A DNA stretch of 64,000 bases from Bordetella parapertussis (GCA_945890495.1 CAMDCO010000008.1:1-64000); one strand, 5' to 3'. Shown: positions 18,181-28,073, numbered from the stretch's first letter. Made by a program: numbers and translations. Notes: generated from the sequence alone by a model not told the origin.

Positions 18181-19119
18181 ATGAAAATCAAACAAATCTG
18201 CATCCTCGGCGGTGGCGGCTTCGTGGGCTCCCACCTCACGGCCCAGCTCGCCAAAACGGGCGTTTCTATCCTCATCCCGGGCCGTCGGCGCATTGATTTG
18301 CGCCATCTGGATGTCCTGCCCACCATCACCACCGTCGAGGCCGACATCCATGACCCGGCCCAGCTGGAACGCCTGTTCCAGGGTTGCGATGCCGTCATCA
18401 ATCTGGTCGGCATCCTGCATGGCAGCGCGGCTGAGTTCGAACGGGTCCACGCTGAACTACCCGCCAAGATCGTCGCCGCCTGCCGTGCTACCGGCGTACG
18501 CCGCCTCCTGCACATGAGCGCCCTTGGCGCATCGACCGACTCGGCCAGCCTGTACCAGCAAAGCAAGGCCCGCGGCGAGGCCATCATCATGGCCGCAGAG
18601 GACCTGCATCCCACCGTGTTCCGGCCCTCGGTCATCTTTGGCCCCGACGACAGCTTCCTGAACCTGTTTGCCAAGCTCCTCTCACTGACCCCCGTCCTGC
18701 CGCTGGCCGGCGCCAAGGCCCGCCTCCAGCCGATCCACATCAACGATGTCGCGCGCGCCTTCAGCCTCAGTCTTGACGATCCTGAAACCTGGGGCCAAGC
18801 CTACAACCTCGCTGGCGACACCCGCTACACCCTGGAAGAATTGGTGCGCCTCACGGCCACCACATGCGGCCTCAAGCGCTTCATCCTGCCGCTGGGCGAG
18901 ACGGCCTCCTACGCTATGGCCATGGCCATGGAACTCATACCGGGTCCGACGCTGATGAGCCGCGACAACTGCCGTGCCCTGCGCACGGATAATGTCTGTT
19001 CCGAAGCTTACCCAGCGCGTTTCGGACAGCCGGCCAGTCTGGCCGCGAACCTCGACTATCTGCGTAATGAAGATAGCCGCAGCATCTACGCCACCTACCG
19101 CATCCACGCGCGGCGCTAA
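18181..19119 (+). CDS. NAD(P)-binding epimerase-like protein (complex I NDUFA9-like subgroup)
   Basis: 312 aa, atypical short-chain dehydrogenase. The N-terminal Rossmann motif is GGGGFVGSHL; DLRHLD and NLVGILHG follow, but the active-site YxxxK is represented by YQQSKARGE after HMSALGA, as in the NDUFA9-like/NmrA-like group. The precise reaction is unknown; relatives bind NADPH and support quinone biosynthesis or complex I. Followed 13 bp later by cca, probably one transcript. Confidence 0.88.
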   Translation: MKIKQICILGGGGFVGSHLTAQLAKTGVSILIPGRRRIDLRHLDVLPTITTVEADIHDPAQLERLFQGCDAVINLVGILHGSAAEFERVHAELPAKIVAACRATGVRRLLHMSALGASTDSASLYQQSKARGEAIIMAAEDLHPTVFRPSVIFGPDDSFLNLFAKLLSLTPVLPLAGAKARLQPIHINDVARAFSLSLDDPETWGQAYNLAGDTRYTLEELVRLTATTCGLKRFILPLGETASYAMAMAMELIPGPTLMSRDNCRALRTDNVCSEAYPARFGQPASLAANLDYLRNEDSRSIYATYRIHARR

Positions 19120-19132
19120 GTAGAAAAACCGT

Positions 19133-20365
19133 ATGTCGCTGCCACCGCCTACCCAGATCTACGAGGTCGGTGGCGCGGTACGCGATGCCCTGCTCAACCT
19201 CCCCATCAAAGACCGCGACTGGGTCGTCGTCGGGGCCACCCCGGAAGCCATGACGGCGGCCGGTTTTCTACCGGTCGGACGAGACTTTCCCGTCTTCCTG
19301 CATCCCAAGACGCATGAGGAATACGCCCTCGCCCGCACCGAACGCAAGACCGCACCCGGCTACCGAGGCTTCGTCGTCCATGCCGATCCGGCGGTCACCC
19401 TGGAAGAAGACCTCGCCCGCCGCGACCTGACTATCAACGCCATGGCTCGTGGCGCAGATGGCCACCTCATCGATCCCCATGGCGGACAGCAAGACCTGAC
19501 CTCCCGCTGCTTCCGCCATGTCTCGCCCGCCTTCGCCGAGGACCCGGTACGCATCCTGCGCGTTGCCCGCTTTGCCGCCCGTTTTGCGGATTTTACGGTC
19601 GCGGCCGAGACGCAGGCACTGATGCGCACGATGGTCGAGGCCGGCGAGGTGGACGCACTGGTCCCTGAACGCGTCTGGCAGGAGATCGCCCGTGGTCTGA
19701 TGGAGGCCCATCCCGAACGCATGCTTGAGGTCCTGCGCGACTGCGGCGCCTTGGCTCGCCTGCTACCGGAGGTCGAGCGCCTGTTCGGGGTCCCGCAGCG
19801 GGCCGATTTTCATCCGGAGATCGACACCGGGGCCCACCTGCTGCTCTGCCTGCGTGCGGCGGCTCAAGCCAGTGCCCGTCTGCCGGTGCGCTTCGCCGTT
19901 CTTTGCCATGATCTGGGCAAGGGCACAACACCCGCCGACCTTCTACCCCGCCATCATGGCCACGAACAGCGCAGCGCCGAACTCGTCGGCCCCCTGTGCG
20001 AGCGCCTGCGGGTCCCCAACGACTGCCGCGAACTCGCCCTCGCCGTTGCCCGTCACCATGGTGTAGCCCTGCGTGCGGCCGAACTACGGCCCGAGACGAT
20101 GCTGCGCCTCTTGACCGATATCGGCGCCCTGCGTTCACCGCAACGGCTAGAGGATTTTATTCAAGCTTGCATCTGCGACCATCGCGGTCGCCTCGGTTTT
20201 GAGGGCAGCGACTACCCGTCCCGTGCCCCGCTCGAAGCCGCCCTGGCTGCCGTGCGCGGGGTTGATGCGGCCGCCCTCGCCCAAAAAACAGCCCCCGAGA
20301 ATATGGCCGAGGCCATGCGCACGGCCCGGATCGCGGCCATCCAGGCCCGGCCGACGCCACCATAG
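19133..20365 (+). CDS. cca: CCA-adding tRNA nucleotidyltransferase with HD phosphohydrolase domain
   Basis: Adds or repairs the 3' CCA of tRNAs. 410 aa, the size of the multifunctional gammaproteobacterial/betaproteobacterial type. Nucleotidyltransferase head starts [12 protein letters not shown] with the metal-binding DRDW; a neck with [11 protein letters not shown] and [16 protein letters not shown] follows; the C-terminal HD domain shows CHDLGKG and ARHHG (about residues 225-330), linked to phosphatase/phosphodiesterase activity in this class. Confidence 0.96.
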   Translation: MSLPPPTQIYEVGGAVRDALLNLPIKDRDWVVVGATPEAMTAAGFLPVGRDFPVFLHPKTHEEYALARTERKTAPGYRGFVVHADPAVTLEEDLARRDLTINAMARGADGHLIDPHGGQQDLTSRCFRHVSPAFAEDPVRILRVARFAARFADFTVAAETQALMRTMVEAGEVDALVPERVWQEIARGLMEAHPERMLEVLRDCGALARLLPEVERLFGVPQRADFHPEIDTGAHLLLCLRAAAQASARLPVRFAVLCHDLGKGTTPADLLPRHHGHEQRSAELVGPLCERLRVPNDCRELALAVARHHGVALRAAELRPETMLRLLTDIGALRSPQRLEDFIQACICDHRGRLGFEGSDYPSRAPLEAALAAVRGVDAAALAQKTAPENMAEAMRTARIAAIQARPTPP

Positions 20366-20390
20366 CCGGTCACGCCCGTAACAGGCAGAC

Positions 20391-23099
20391 CTACAGCCGG
20401 CGCACCACGCGGCGAATGGCCTCGTCTTCGGGATGGCGCTCCACCCGAAAACCCAAACTCTCGGCCAAGTGCAACATATTACTGTTGCCCTTCAAAACCT
20501 CGCCTTCCATGATCCGGATGCCTTTCGAGCGGGCAATCTCCATCAGCATGCTCATCAGTTTGTGGGCCAGGCCCTTGCCGCGCACCTGATCATCCACGAC
20601 CACAGCGAACTCACAGGCGTCGCCATTCGGCAGCGAAGCATAGCGGGACACGCCCAGGATACGCTCCTCGTCCTCGGCGCCATCCCCACGACTGACCGCG
20701 ATCAAGGCCATCTCGCGGTCATAATCCATCTGAGTGAAGCGCACCAACATGGCCGGAGAGAGCTCGTTAATGGTCTGCATATAACGCAGGTAACGCGTCT
20801 CAGCCGACAAGCCGCGGACAAAGGCCTGCACCCCCTCGGCATCTTCCGGGCGCATAGGACGGATCTCGATATTGAGGCCGTCCACCGTCTGCCATTCGGT
20901 GACAAGGTGCGCCGGATAAGGATGGATGGCCATGTGTCCGTAGCGGTCACCGCTCGGCACGCACGACTGGATGATGATGCGCGCATCAGCCGCCAAGGCC
21001 CCGTTCACATCCACCAGCAAGGGGTTGATATCCATTTCCTTGAGGTAGGGTAGTTCGCAAACCATCTCCGAAACCCGCAGGAGGATCTGCTCGACCATAT
21101 CCATCGAGGCCGGCGGACGATTTCGGAATTCGCCCAAGAGGACGGAGGCACGGGTACGGCGGATCAGATCGCGCGCCAAATACCGGTTGAGCGGCGGCAG
21201 GGCGACGGCACGATCTTGAAAGGCCTCGACATCGACGCCGCCCGCCCCAAAGGCAATCACGGGCCCCAGCACCGGATCGCTGGTCACGCCGATCATGATC
21301 TCGCGCGCATGTGGACGAATGACCATCGGCTCGATCACCACCCCCTCCAGGCGCGCCTCCGGACAGCGTTTTTCAATCAGATGCATCATCTCGGCATAGG
21401 CACTGCGCACGGCGGCGGCGTTGGCCAGGCCCAGCTTCACCCCACCCACATCGGATTTGTGGCTAATGTCCTGTGAGTTAATCTTCATGACCACCGGGAA
21501 GCCAATCTGCTGTGCCATGAGCATGGCCTCGGTCGGATCACGCGCAATCAGGGTCTGCGCCACCGGGATATGGAAGGCCGACAACAGGGCCTTCGATTCG
21601 ACCTCGCTCAACACCTTGCGGCCATGGGCTAGGGCGCTCTCAATAATCAGCAAGGCCCCCTCGACATCGGGCAGGGCGTGGCGTGAGACCGGCCCGGGAA
21701 CCTGCATCAAGAGGCGCTGATTCTGGTTGAAGGCCGACAGGTAGGAGAACACCTCGACCGCCGGCTCGGGTGTCGTAAAACACGGAATCCCCGCCTCCTT
21801 GAAACGCTGCCGGCCAGCCATCACTTGGTTCTCGCCCATCCAGCAGGCGAGCACCGGCTTGAGCGAGGCCTTGACCAGTGGAATCACCGCCTCGGCCACC
21901 TCGGCCGGCCGGGTCATGGTCTGTGGCGTCAACACCACGAGCACGCCATCAACCCCATCGTCGCTCAGGCAGGCCTCAACCGCCTTCCGGTAGCGTTCGG
22001 CCCCTGCATCCCCAATGACATCAACCGGATTGCCGTGTGACCAGTTGGCGGGCAAGGCCGCGTTGAGGGCCTGCACGGTATCGGGTGACAGATCCGCCAG
22101 TTTCACGCCGAGATCCACAGCACGGTCGGTGGCCATCACACCAGGGCCCCCGCCGTTGGTCACGATGGCGAGTCGGTTACCGCGCGGATTGATGTGGCTG
22201 GACAAGGCGCGCGCCGAGGCAAACAACTGCTCGATGGTCTGCACCCGAACCACACCCGCACGACGCACCAAGGCATCAAACACGGCATCGGAACCGACCA
22301 GGGCACCGGTATGCGACTGCACCGCCTTGGACCCCGCCTCGTGACGCCCCACCTTGAGCAGGACGATGGGCTTGATCCGCGCCGTGGCCCGCAAGGCGCT
22401 CATGAAGCGGCGCGCATCACGGATCCCCTCGATGTACATCAGGATGCCCTTGGTCGCCGTATCGTAGGCCAGATAGTCGAGGATCTCGCCAAAATCGATA
22501 TCGGCCGACGCCCCACTGGAAATGACGCTGGAGAAACCAATGCCATTGGCCTCGGCCCAATCCAACATCGCCGTGCACAAGGCACCCGATTGCGAGACCA
22601 GCGCCAGATCGCCGCTGAGAGAAACGCCCTGGCTAAAGGTCGCGTTCAGCCCAATCGACGGCCGCTGAATGCCCAGGCAATTGGGGCCGACAAAACGGAT
22701 GCCGTGTTCACGCGCAACCTCCAGCACCCGATCTTCCAGGGCCAGGCCCGCCGCCCCTACCTCGCGGAACCCCGCCGACAGGACCAAGGCGCGACGAATC
22801 CCGTTGAGACCGAGATCGTTCATGATCGCCGGGATCGTCGCCGCCGGCGTGGCGATAATGGCTAGATCGGGCACCTGCGGGAGATCTGCCGCCGAGGCAT
22901 AACAGGGGTCACCATACAGACGGTCATGCTTGGGATTGACCGGATACACCGGGCCACCGAAAGCACCCTGAGCGCCCTGGCCCGTCTGCTCGCGCAGGTT
23001 GCGGTAAATCACCCCGGCCACGGATTCCTCGCGCTCACTGGCACCAAATACCGCAACCGAGCGGGGACTAAACAACGACGATAAATAATGACTGCTCAT
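20391..23099 (-). CDS. ADP-forming acyl-CoA synthetase/GNAT fusion (Pat-type protein lysine acetyltransferase)
   Basis: 902 aa, four parts: CoA-binding Rossmann domain (about 1-140, FSPRSVAVFGAS), succinyl-CoA ligase-like domain (about 150-460, SQSGALCTAMLDWA), ATP-grasp domain (about 490-710, GFPVVMKINSQDISHKSDVGGV) and a C-terminal GNAT acetyltransferase domain (about 740-890, VVDDQVRGKGLAHKLM, the acetyl-CoA loop). This is the architecture of Pat/PatZ, which acetylates and silences acyl-CoA synthetases; the ligase part is usually catalytically dead there. PrpE in this window has the kind of lysine these enzymes modify. Monocistronic. Confidence 0.9.
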   Translation of the reverse strand: MSSHYLSSLFSPRSVAVFGASEREESVAGVIYRNLREQTGQGAQGAFGGPVYPVNPKHDRLYGDPCYASAADLPQVPDLAIIATPAATIPAIMNDLGLNGIRRALVLSAGFREVGAAGLALEDRVLEVAREHGIRFVGPNCLGIQRPSIGLNATFSQGVSLSGDLALVSQSGALCTAMLDWAEANGIGFSSVISSGASADIDFGEILDYLAYDTATKGILMYIEGIRDARRFMSALRATARIKPIVLLKVGRHEAGSKAVQSHTGALVGSDAVFDALVRRAGVVRVQTIEQLFASARALSSHINPRGNRLAIVTNGGGPGVMATDRAVDLGVKLADLSPDTVQALNAALPANWSHGNPVDVIGDAGAERYRKAVEACLSDDGVDGVLVVLTPQTMTRPAEVAEAVIPLVKASLKPVLACWMGENQVMAGRQRFKEAGIPCFTTPEPAVEVFSYLSAFNQNQRLLMQVPGPVSRHALPDVEGALLIIESALAHGRKVLSEVESKALLSAFHIPVAQTLIARDPTEAMLMAQQIGFPVVMKINSQDISHKSDVGGVKLGLANAAAVRSAYAEMMHLIEKRCPEARLEGVVIEPMVIRPHAREIMIGVTSDPVLGPVIAFGAGGVDVEAFQDRAVALPPLNRYLARDLIRRTRASVLLGEFRNRPPASMDMVEQILLRVSEMVCELPYLKEMDINPLLVDVNGALAADARIIIQSCVPSGDRYGHMAIHPYPAHLVTEWQTVDGLNIEIRPMRPEDAEGVQAFVRGLSAETRYLRYMQTINELSPAMLVRFTQMDYDREMALIAVSRGDGAEDEERILGVSRYASLPNGDACEFAVVVDDQVRGKGLAHKLMSMLMEIARSKGIRIMEGEVLKGNSNMLHLAESLGFRVERHPEDEAIRRVVRRL

Positions 23100-23315
23100 G
23101 GCTTTCCCTGTTTAAGACAGCACTCACACACCCCCCATTTGTAATGGGGCGCGGCACACACAACCTCACCGATACAGCACCCAGCCCTTCGGATTACGAA
23201 CAGACTAGCCGAATCATCCTAGAACATGAAATCAGAATATTCAATTGCGGCATCCCACAGGGCCAACACCGCTTCATCATTAACCCCTGCGCCTCTATAA
23301 TCTTATTCAACTTAT

Positions 23316-24254
23316 GTGACCAATGACACCGTGCCGACAGCCTATATCACCCACCCGAGTTGTCTTCTGCACCAAAATTTCCCCGGCCATCCGGAGGATG
23401 CAGCGCGTCTGGCCGCCATCGAAGATCACCTCCATGGCGCACGCCTGTATGACTACCTGACCCACTTAGAAGCCCCTCCAGCCACTCAGGCACAACTGTT
23501 GCGTGTCCATGCAGAGGCCTATGTCGCCGCAATCCATGCCAGCGCACCCACCTCCGGCAGCGTGATGATCGACGCCGATACCTGCATGAATTCGCATTCG
23601 CTGGATGCGGCGCTGCATGCCGCGGGGGCCGTTGTTCTGGGCGTGAATCAGGTCTGCACCGGCAAGGCGAAGGTCGCCTTCTGCGCCGTTCGCCCCCCCG
23701 GTCATCATGCCGGCCGAGCCCGGTCAGCCGGATTCTGCCTGTTCAACAACATCGCCGTCGGTGCCGCACACGCCATGGCGGCATATGCTCTGGATCGCGT
23801 CGTCATCGTCGATTTCGATGTGCACCATGGCGACGGCACCGAGGATATCTTCGCCGACGACCCCCGCGTCCTATTCTGCTCGACCTTTTTGCATCCGTTC
23901 TACCCCTACTGCGGTGCTGACACCGTCAGCGACCACATCATCAATGTACCCCTAGAACGGGGCACATCCGGGACGCGCTACCGGGAGATCTTCAGCGCAC
24001 GAATCCTACCGGCCCTGGAGGCCTTCAAGCCCCAATTGATCCTCATCTCGGCCGGCTTCGACAGCCACCGCGAAGACGACATGGGAGGACTGGGGCTCGT
24101 GGAGGCCGACTATGTCTGGGTCACCGAACGCTTACAGGATATCGCGAAGCGATACAGCGGCGATCGCATCGTCTCGGTCCTGGAAGGGGGCTACCACCTC
24201 AGCGCCCTCGGCCGCAGTGCCGCGGCCCACATCAAGGCACTGGCCCGCCTGTAG
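23316..24254 (+). CDS. Histone deacetylase-family (acetoin utilization/HDAC-like) hydrolase
   Basis: 312 aa, zinc-dependent amidohydrolase of the arginase/deacetylase fold. Visible family motifs are RPPGHHAG (charge-relay histidines), VDFDVHHGDGTEDIF (zinc ligands Asp and His), SAGFDSH and the C-terminal EGGYHLSALG. Bacterial members deacetylate polyamines, acyl-lysines or small amides; the substrate here is unknown. Start is a GTG at 23316 (alternative GTG 23331). The stop codon TAG lies in the first bases of a dispersed repeat (24251). Next to, and divergent from, the Pat-like acetyltransferase, which is suggestive of an acetylation/deacetylation pair. Confidence 0.9.
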   Translation: MTNDTVPTAYITHPSCLLHQNFPGHPEDAARLAAIEDHLHGARLYDYLTHLEAPPATQAQLLRVHAEAYVAAIHASAPTSGSVMIDADTCMNSHSLDAALHAAGAVVLGVNQVCTGKAKVAFCAVRPPGHHAGRARSAGFCLFNNIAVGAAHAMAAYALDRVVIVDFDVHHGDGTEDIFADDPRVLFCSTFLHPFYPYCGADTVSDHIINVPLERGTSGTRYREIFSARILPALEAFKPQLILISAGFDSHREDDMGGLGLVEADYVWVTERLQDIAKRYSGDRIVSVLEGGYHLSALGRSAAAHIKALARL

Positions 24255-24332
24255 GGGCAGGCCCCTGTGCCTGCCCTAGCGGTGAATGGGCAACCATGGG
24301 GATGCAGGGCAACCACAGGGGGTTGCCCCTAC
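24251..24332. repeat. GTAGGGGCA...TGCCCCTAC double-hairpin repeat, copy at 24 kb
   Basis: Bounded by inverted termini GTAGGGGCA and TGCCCCTAC. It holds one GGGCAGG/CCTGCCC hairpin and one GGGCAACC/GGTTGCCC hairpin with an extra partial unit between. Related copies are at 54657-54719 and 61961-62072, and the second hairpin type is tandemly repeated at 57888-58046. It fills most of the gap between the deacetylase and narL-like genes. Confidence 0.85.
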
Positions 24333-24394
24333 GCCGTTGAGGTGCGCCTGCGCGATCCTTTCAACCCCATCGGCCAGAAGGCTGGCCTCCTCCC

Positions 24395-25051
24395 CTAATC
24401 GGGCGACAAGCGTTGTTCGACCGCAAAGACGGCCGCCTCTACCCGCGAAGTCAGATTGAGTTTGGCGAGGATATGGCGCACATGCAGCTTGACGGTGTCG
24501 TAGCTGATATTCAGCGCCCGGGCGATGGCCTTGTTGCTCTCACCACGCGACAGATGCGCCAAGATCTCCCGCTCGCGCTGGGTCAGCGTCGACAACAAAT
24601 CGCTATGACTCTGCGCTCCATCGGCACGATGATCCAGAAGACGCACCAGTTTTGCCGTCATCGTCGGTGCCACCACGGTTTCACCGCGCACCGCACGCAA
24701 GACGGCCTCGATCACCTCGTCCGGTTCCATGCTTTTGAGCAAATAGCCCTTGGCCCCATTGCGCAGGGCACGGGCGAGGTCACGGTCTGCCTCAGAAACG
24801 GTCAGGATCAAAACCGGTAGCGCAAACCCTTGCGCACGCAATTCCTGCATCAGGGTGATGCCATCGGTCGGCGGCAGGTTGAGATCAAGAATCACCGCAT
24901 CCGGGCTGTGTTCACGCAACAAGGCGACGACCTGATACGGGTCTCCGGTCATGGCCACGACATGGATGTGACCATCGCGCTCCAGTAATTCGGCCAAGCC
25001 CTTGCGAAACAAGGTATGGTCATCGGCCAAGACAATACGCGCAGCACTCAT
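24395..25051 (-). CDS. NarL/FixJ-family response regulator
   Basis: 218 aa. Receiver domain (about 1-125) with acidic pair D10-D11, phospho-acceptor Asp56 in VILDLN, and Lys in YLLKS; C-terminal LuxR-type helix-turn-helix (about 150-210, LTQREREILAHLSRGESNK). Its start overlaps the sensor kinase stop by ATGA, so it is the cognate partner. Nitrate or redox control is inferred from family only. Confidence 0.94.
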   Translation of the reverse strand: MSAARIVLADDHTLFRKGLAELLERDGHIHVVAMTGDPYQVVALLREHSPDAVILDLNLPPTDGITLMQELRAQGFALPVLILTVSEADRDLARALRNGAKGYLLKSMEPDEVIEAVLRAVRGETVVAPTMTAKLVRLLDHRADGAQSHSDLLSTLTQREREILAHLSRGESNKAIARALNISYDTVKLHVRHILAKLNLTSRVEAAVFAVEQRLSPD

Positions 25052-26364
25052 TGAAATAACTCCTTGCTGCGGATAGTGGCGCTGGAAGTGCTGCGCGTAC
25101 TTTCCGCTGTTGCGATATCCGGTTTAGCAACCCCCTTGGCCGCGGGGAAACGCAAGCGCACGGTCGTACCCCCCGCCGGACGGCTTTCGATCAACAGTTG
25201 CCCGCCCAGTTTCTCGGCCCGCTCGCGCATGATGGTTAGGCCAAAGCTACGGCCCACGCTGGCCGAGGCGTCAATCAGACCCACCCCGTCATCGGCCACA
25301 TTGACCACATATTCACCGTCCTCCAGATCCAGCGTGACAACGACATGCCGCGCCCGGGCGTGCTTGCTGATGTTATACAAGGCCTCCTGGATGATGTGGA
25401 AGACCTGAATCTCTTCTTCCGGCAGCAGCATCACATCCTGAGTGAGATTCAGAAATTCCACATCGGCATTGGCCTTCTGACGGAAACTCTTCACCATCTC
25501 GGTCAGGGCCGGGACTAAGCCGCGTGGGTCAATGCGGTCGCGGAACTGGGTGATCAGGTTGCGCAACTCAGAATACGCCATGTCCACCGCCTCCTCGACA
25601 TCGCCCAGATAGCGCTGCGTATCATCCATCTGCCCCTCCTGCACGGCCTCATGGAGCACCGACAAGCGCATCTTGGCATAGGCCAAGGTCTGCGCCAGCG
25701 AATCATGGATCTGGTTGGCCAGCATGGTGCGCTCGCTAATCAACGAGATGCGCATGTTTTCGCGCGTCAGACGCATGTTCTCCAGCGCCATGCCGAGGTG
25801 CTCTGAGATCGAGTTGAAGAGAAAACGAACATCGTCGGGGATGACCTGATCCTGTTCCATGAACAGGTTGTACACGCCCAGCACCTTGCCTTTGTGACGC
25901 AAGGGGATCGCCAGGATGCGCGCACAGTCCTGCTGCAGGTAGGCATGGCGCACCTGCTTCTGGCAAACCGTCATCACCTGGTCTTCCTCCGGTATCAGCG
26001 AGCTAACCGCCTTACCACACACCCCGCAACCGAGCGGCACAAAGCGTTCCCTTTCCAGCACCTGGTCAGAAAGGTTGATGGAACCCGCCAGACGCAGGTG
26101 TCCTCCATCGGCGGTCAGCACCCGCACGGCCCCCGCACGGGCCCCGGAAATACGCACCATAATGCCCAGGAAACGGGTCAGCATCTGCTCAATATTGGCG
26201 TCCGAACTCATGCTGCTGGCGATCTCGGCCAGCACCTCGGCCACTGGCGAGGTCAGCGGGGCTGCTTGTGCAACCTGGGCGATGGGTGCGGCGACGCTCG
26301 CAGTCTTTTTATGAGGGGTAGAGGATTTGCGAACCATGGCGGGGGGTGAGAAGGGATCCATCAA
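25048..26364 (-). CDS. Cytoplasmic NarX-type sensor histidine kinase with GAF domain
   Basis: 438 aa with no membrane segment. A GAF domain (about residues 45-195) carries four cysteines, C113, C116, C134 and C147 (C-x2-C-x17-C-x12-C), followed by a HisKA_3 dimerisation region with phospho-acceptor His220 in NQIHDSLAQT and a HATPase_c domain (N box QEALYNISKHA, G box DDGVGL). NarX-family members act with NarL-type regulators. Cysteines suggest a redox or Fe-S/thiol input, which is inference. Start is ATG 26364 or 26361; the first ~40 residues are Ala/Pro-rich and disordered. Confidence 0.92.
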   Translation of the reverse strand: MMDPFSPPAMVRKSSTPHKKTASVAAPIAQVAQAAPLTSPVAEVLAEIASSMSSDANIEQMLTRFLGIMVRISGARAGAVRVLTADGGHLRLAGSINLSDQVLERERFVPLGCGVCGKAVSSLIPEEDQVMTVCQKQVRHAYLQQDCARILAIPLRHKGKVLGVYNLFMEQDQVIPDDVRFLFNSISEHLGMALENMRLTRENMRISLISERTMLANQIHDSLAQTLAYAKMRLSVLHEAVQEGQMDDTQRYLGDVEEAVDMAYSELRNLITQFRDRIDPRGLVPALTEMVKSFRQKANADVEFLNLTQDVMLLPEEEIQVFHIIQEALYNISKHARARHVVVTLDLEDGEYVVNVADDGVGLIDASASVGRSFGLTIMRERAEKLGGQLLIESRPAGGTTVRLRFPAAKGVAKPDIATAESTRSTSSATIRSKELFQ

Positions 26365-26370
26365 TAGAGA

Positions 26371-27588
26371 TCAATCCAGACGCGCTGTCTTCTCGGGACG
26401 ACTAAGGGGCGGGTTGGTCGCCAAATAACGCGACAGGCCCGCCACAATGGCCGTCGCAATACGCTCCTGATGCACCTCGTCGGTCAATTTTCGCTCCTCC
26501 TCCGGATTGGAGATAAAGGCCGTCTCAATCAGGATGGAGGGAATCGTCGGCGCCTTGAGGACGGCAAAGCTCGCACTCTCGACGATGGACTTATGCAGGT
26601 CATTAATCTCACCAATCTCTTGCAAGATGCCATTCGCTAGCGTCCGGCTGTTCTCGATCTGTTTGTCGGTTGTCAAATCCATGAGCGTCTGGCGCAGAAA
26701 GATATTCTTGACATCAGCCCGCACCCCCCCCACCAAGTCAGCATTGTTTTCACGCTTGGCCAGCCATCGCGCCGACAACGACGACCCCCCTTTTTCCGAC
26801 AACACGAAGACGGACGAACCCTTGGCACTGGCCTTGTAAAAGGCATCCGCGTGAATGGAGACGAAGAGGTCAGCCTGCGCCCGGAGCGCCTTGTTAACCC
26901 GCTCGTGCAGGGGGATGAAGTAGTCGCCCTCGCGAATCATGATCGCACGCATGGTGTGGGTCTGCTCGATCTGTGCCCGAACTCGGCGGGCGATCGACAG
27001 GGTCACCGTTTTCTCCAAAGTGCCTCGTGCACCGCTCGCACCGGGGTCCTCACCCCCATGCCCGGCGTCGATCGCAATAGTCACCAAACGAGGGGTTTCA
27101 GGGGTGAGTGTGGGCCGAGTCACCGGAACCGCCGGTGCGAGGGTTTCAGCCCGGGCATCCCCCTTAAAATCTATAACCACTCGGTGGGCATAGTCCCCTG
27201 CCGGTTTGAGCGAAAACACCTCCGCCCGTGCGACCGTCTTCAATTCGATGACTAGGCGAGTCACATTGGGACGGTTCAGCCCCACCCGCATCGAGGCAAT
27301 GTAGGGGTCCTGCGGCGTCAAGCGCGTCGCGATCTCCATCAGGGCACCGTCCGGCAGAACCCCTTCCAGATCGATCACCAGACGCTCAGGGCCCTTCAAG
27401 CTGAAATGCTGGTACGCCGGGGCCTCAGCAAATTCGAGAACCACCCGCGAGGCCTCCGGTGAAGGTTGCACCCGCACCGCCCGAGCAGACTGCGCCAAGG
27501 CGCCCGCCCGACCGGGCTGCGGCAGCCCCATGGCCAGCAACAAAGCCAGCGGGGCCTTCAACCGCCAGTAGCGAGCGTCGCGAGACAT
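26371..27588 (-). CDS. amiC: N-acetylmuramoyl-L-alanine amidase with AMIN domain
   Basis: Periplasmic zinc amidase that cuts stem peptides from MurNAc during daughter-cell separation. 405 aa: signal peptide (about 1-30, LKAPLALLLAMGLPQPGRA), AMIN septal-targeting domain (about 35-135), linker, and Amidase_3 catalytic domain (about 165-395) with zinc-binding DAGHGGEDPGA, VSIHADAF and the catalytic glutamate in LIETAFISNPEEE. Start overlaps the end of tsaE by 31 bp, the usual tsaE-amiC arrangement. AmiB/AmiC distinction is not resolved. Confidence 0.93.
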   Translation of the reverse strand: MSRDARYWRLKAPLALLLAMGLPQPGRAGALAQSARAVRVQPSPEASRVVLEFAEAPAYQHFSLKGPERLVIDLEGVLPDGALMEIATRLTPQDPYIASMRVGLNRPNVTRLVIELKTVARAEVFSLKPAGDYAHRVVIDFKGDARAETLAPAVPVTRPTLTPETPRLVTIAIDAGHGGEDPGASGARGTLEKTVTLSIARRVRAQIEQTHTMRAIMIREGDYFIPLHERVNKALRAQADLFVSIHADAFYKASAKGSSVFVLSEKGGSSLSARWLAKRENNADLVGGVRADVKNIFLRQTLMDLTTDKQIENSRTLANGILQEIGEINDLHKSIVESASFAVLKAPTIPSILIETAFISNPEEERKLTDEVHQERIATAIVAGLSRYLATNPPLSRPEKTARLD

Positions 27589-28073
27589 TGTTTACCGTTC
27601 AAGGTCTGAGGGGAAAGCGTCGCCTGACGCCCACCCCCCTGATGGACAATCTCGAGGCGCAGGATCACATCGGCCAGCGGAAGGCAGCCCGCCGCCTTTT
27701 GCGGCCATTCCACCAAGCACACGCTGTCGCCATTGAAATGTTCGCGGAAACCCGCATCCAACCATTCTTCAGGATCCTCGAAACGATATAAATCAAAGTG
27801 ATAGAGATTAAGCCTCAAAACCGAGTAATGTTCAACTAGGGTAAAGGTCGGGCTCTTAACCCGCCCATGATAGCCGAGTGCGCGCAACAAGCCCCGCACC
27901 AAGGTCGTTTTACCCGCACCAAGATCGCCCTGTAATTCAATGTAAAGCCCAGGCCGCAAGACAGCCGCCAACCGTGCGCCTAGGGCAAGCGTAGCGGCCT
28001 CATCGGGCAGGCACAATTCCAGCGGCTCCAAAGGGGCGCTATCATCCTTCTCATGCTGCAACCCCCTCTGCAC
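27558..28073 (-). CDS. tsaE: tRNA threonylcarbamoyladenosine biosynthesis ATPase TsaE
   Basis: Part of the TsaBDE complex that makes t6A37 in ANN-decoding tRNAs. 171 aa from GTG 28073, chosen because GAGGAG lies seven bases before it; the frame is open to GTG 28109, and no in-frame ATG exists near the start. Walker A GDLGAGKTTLVRG, SPTFTLVEHY and the DLYR motif are present. The 5' end overlaps queG, transcribed the other way, by about 21 bp. Confidence 0.93.
   Translation of the reverse strand: MQRGLQHEKDDSAPLEPLELCLPDEAATLALGARLAAVLRPGLYIELQGDLGAGKTTLVRGLLRALGYHGRVKSPTFTLVEHYSVLRLNLYHFDLYRFEDPEEWLDAGFREHFNGDSVCLVEWPQKAAGCLPLADVILRLEIVHQGGGRQATLSPQTLNGKQCLATLATGG

Noticed and set aside
23144-23326. 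60-codon frame between the Pat-like and deacetylase genes
   Set aside because: No ribosome site, no recognisable features, atypical composition; it overlaps the deacetylase start.
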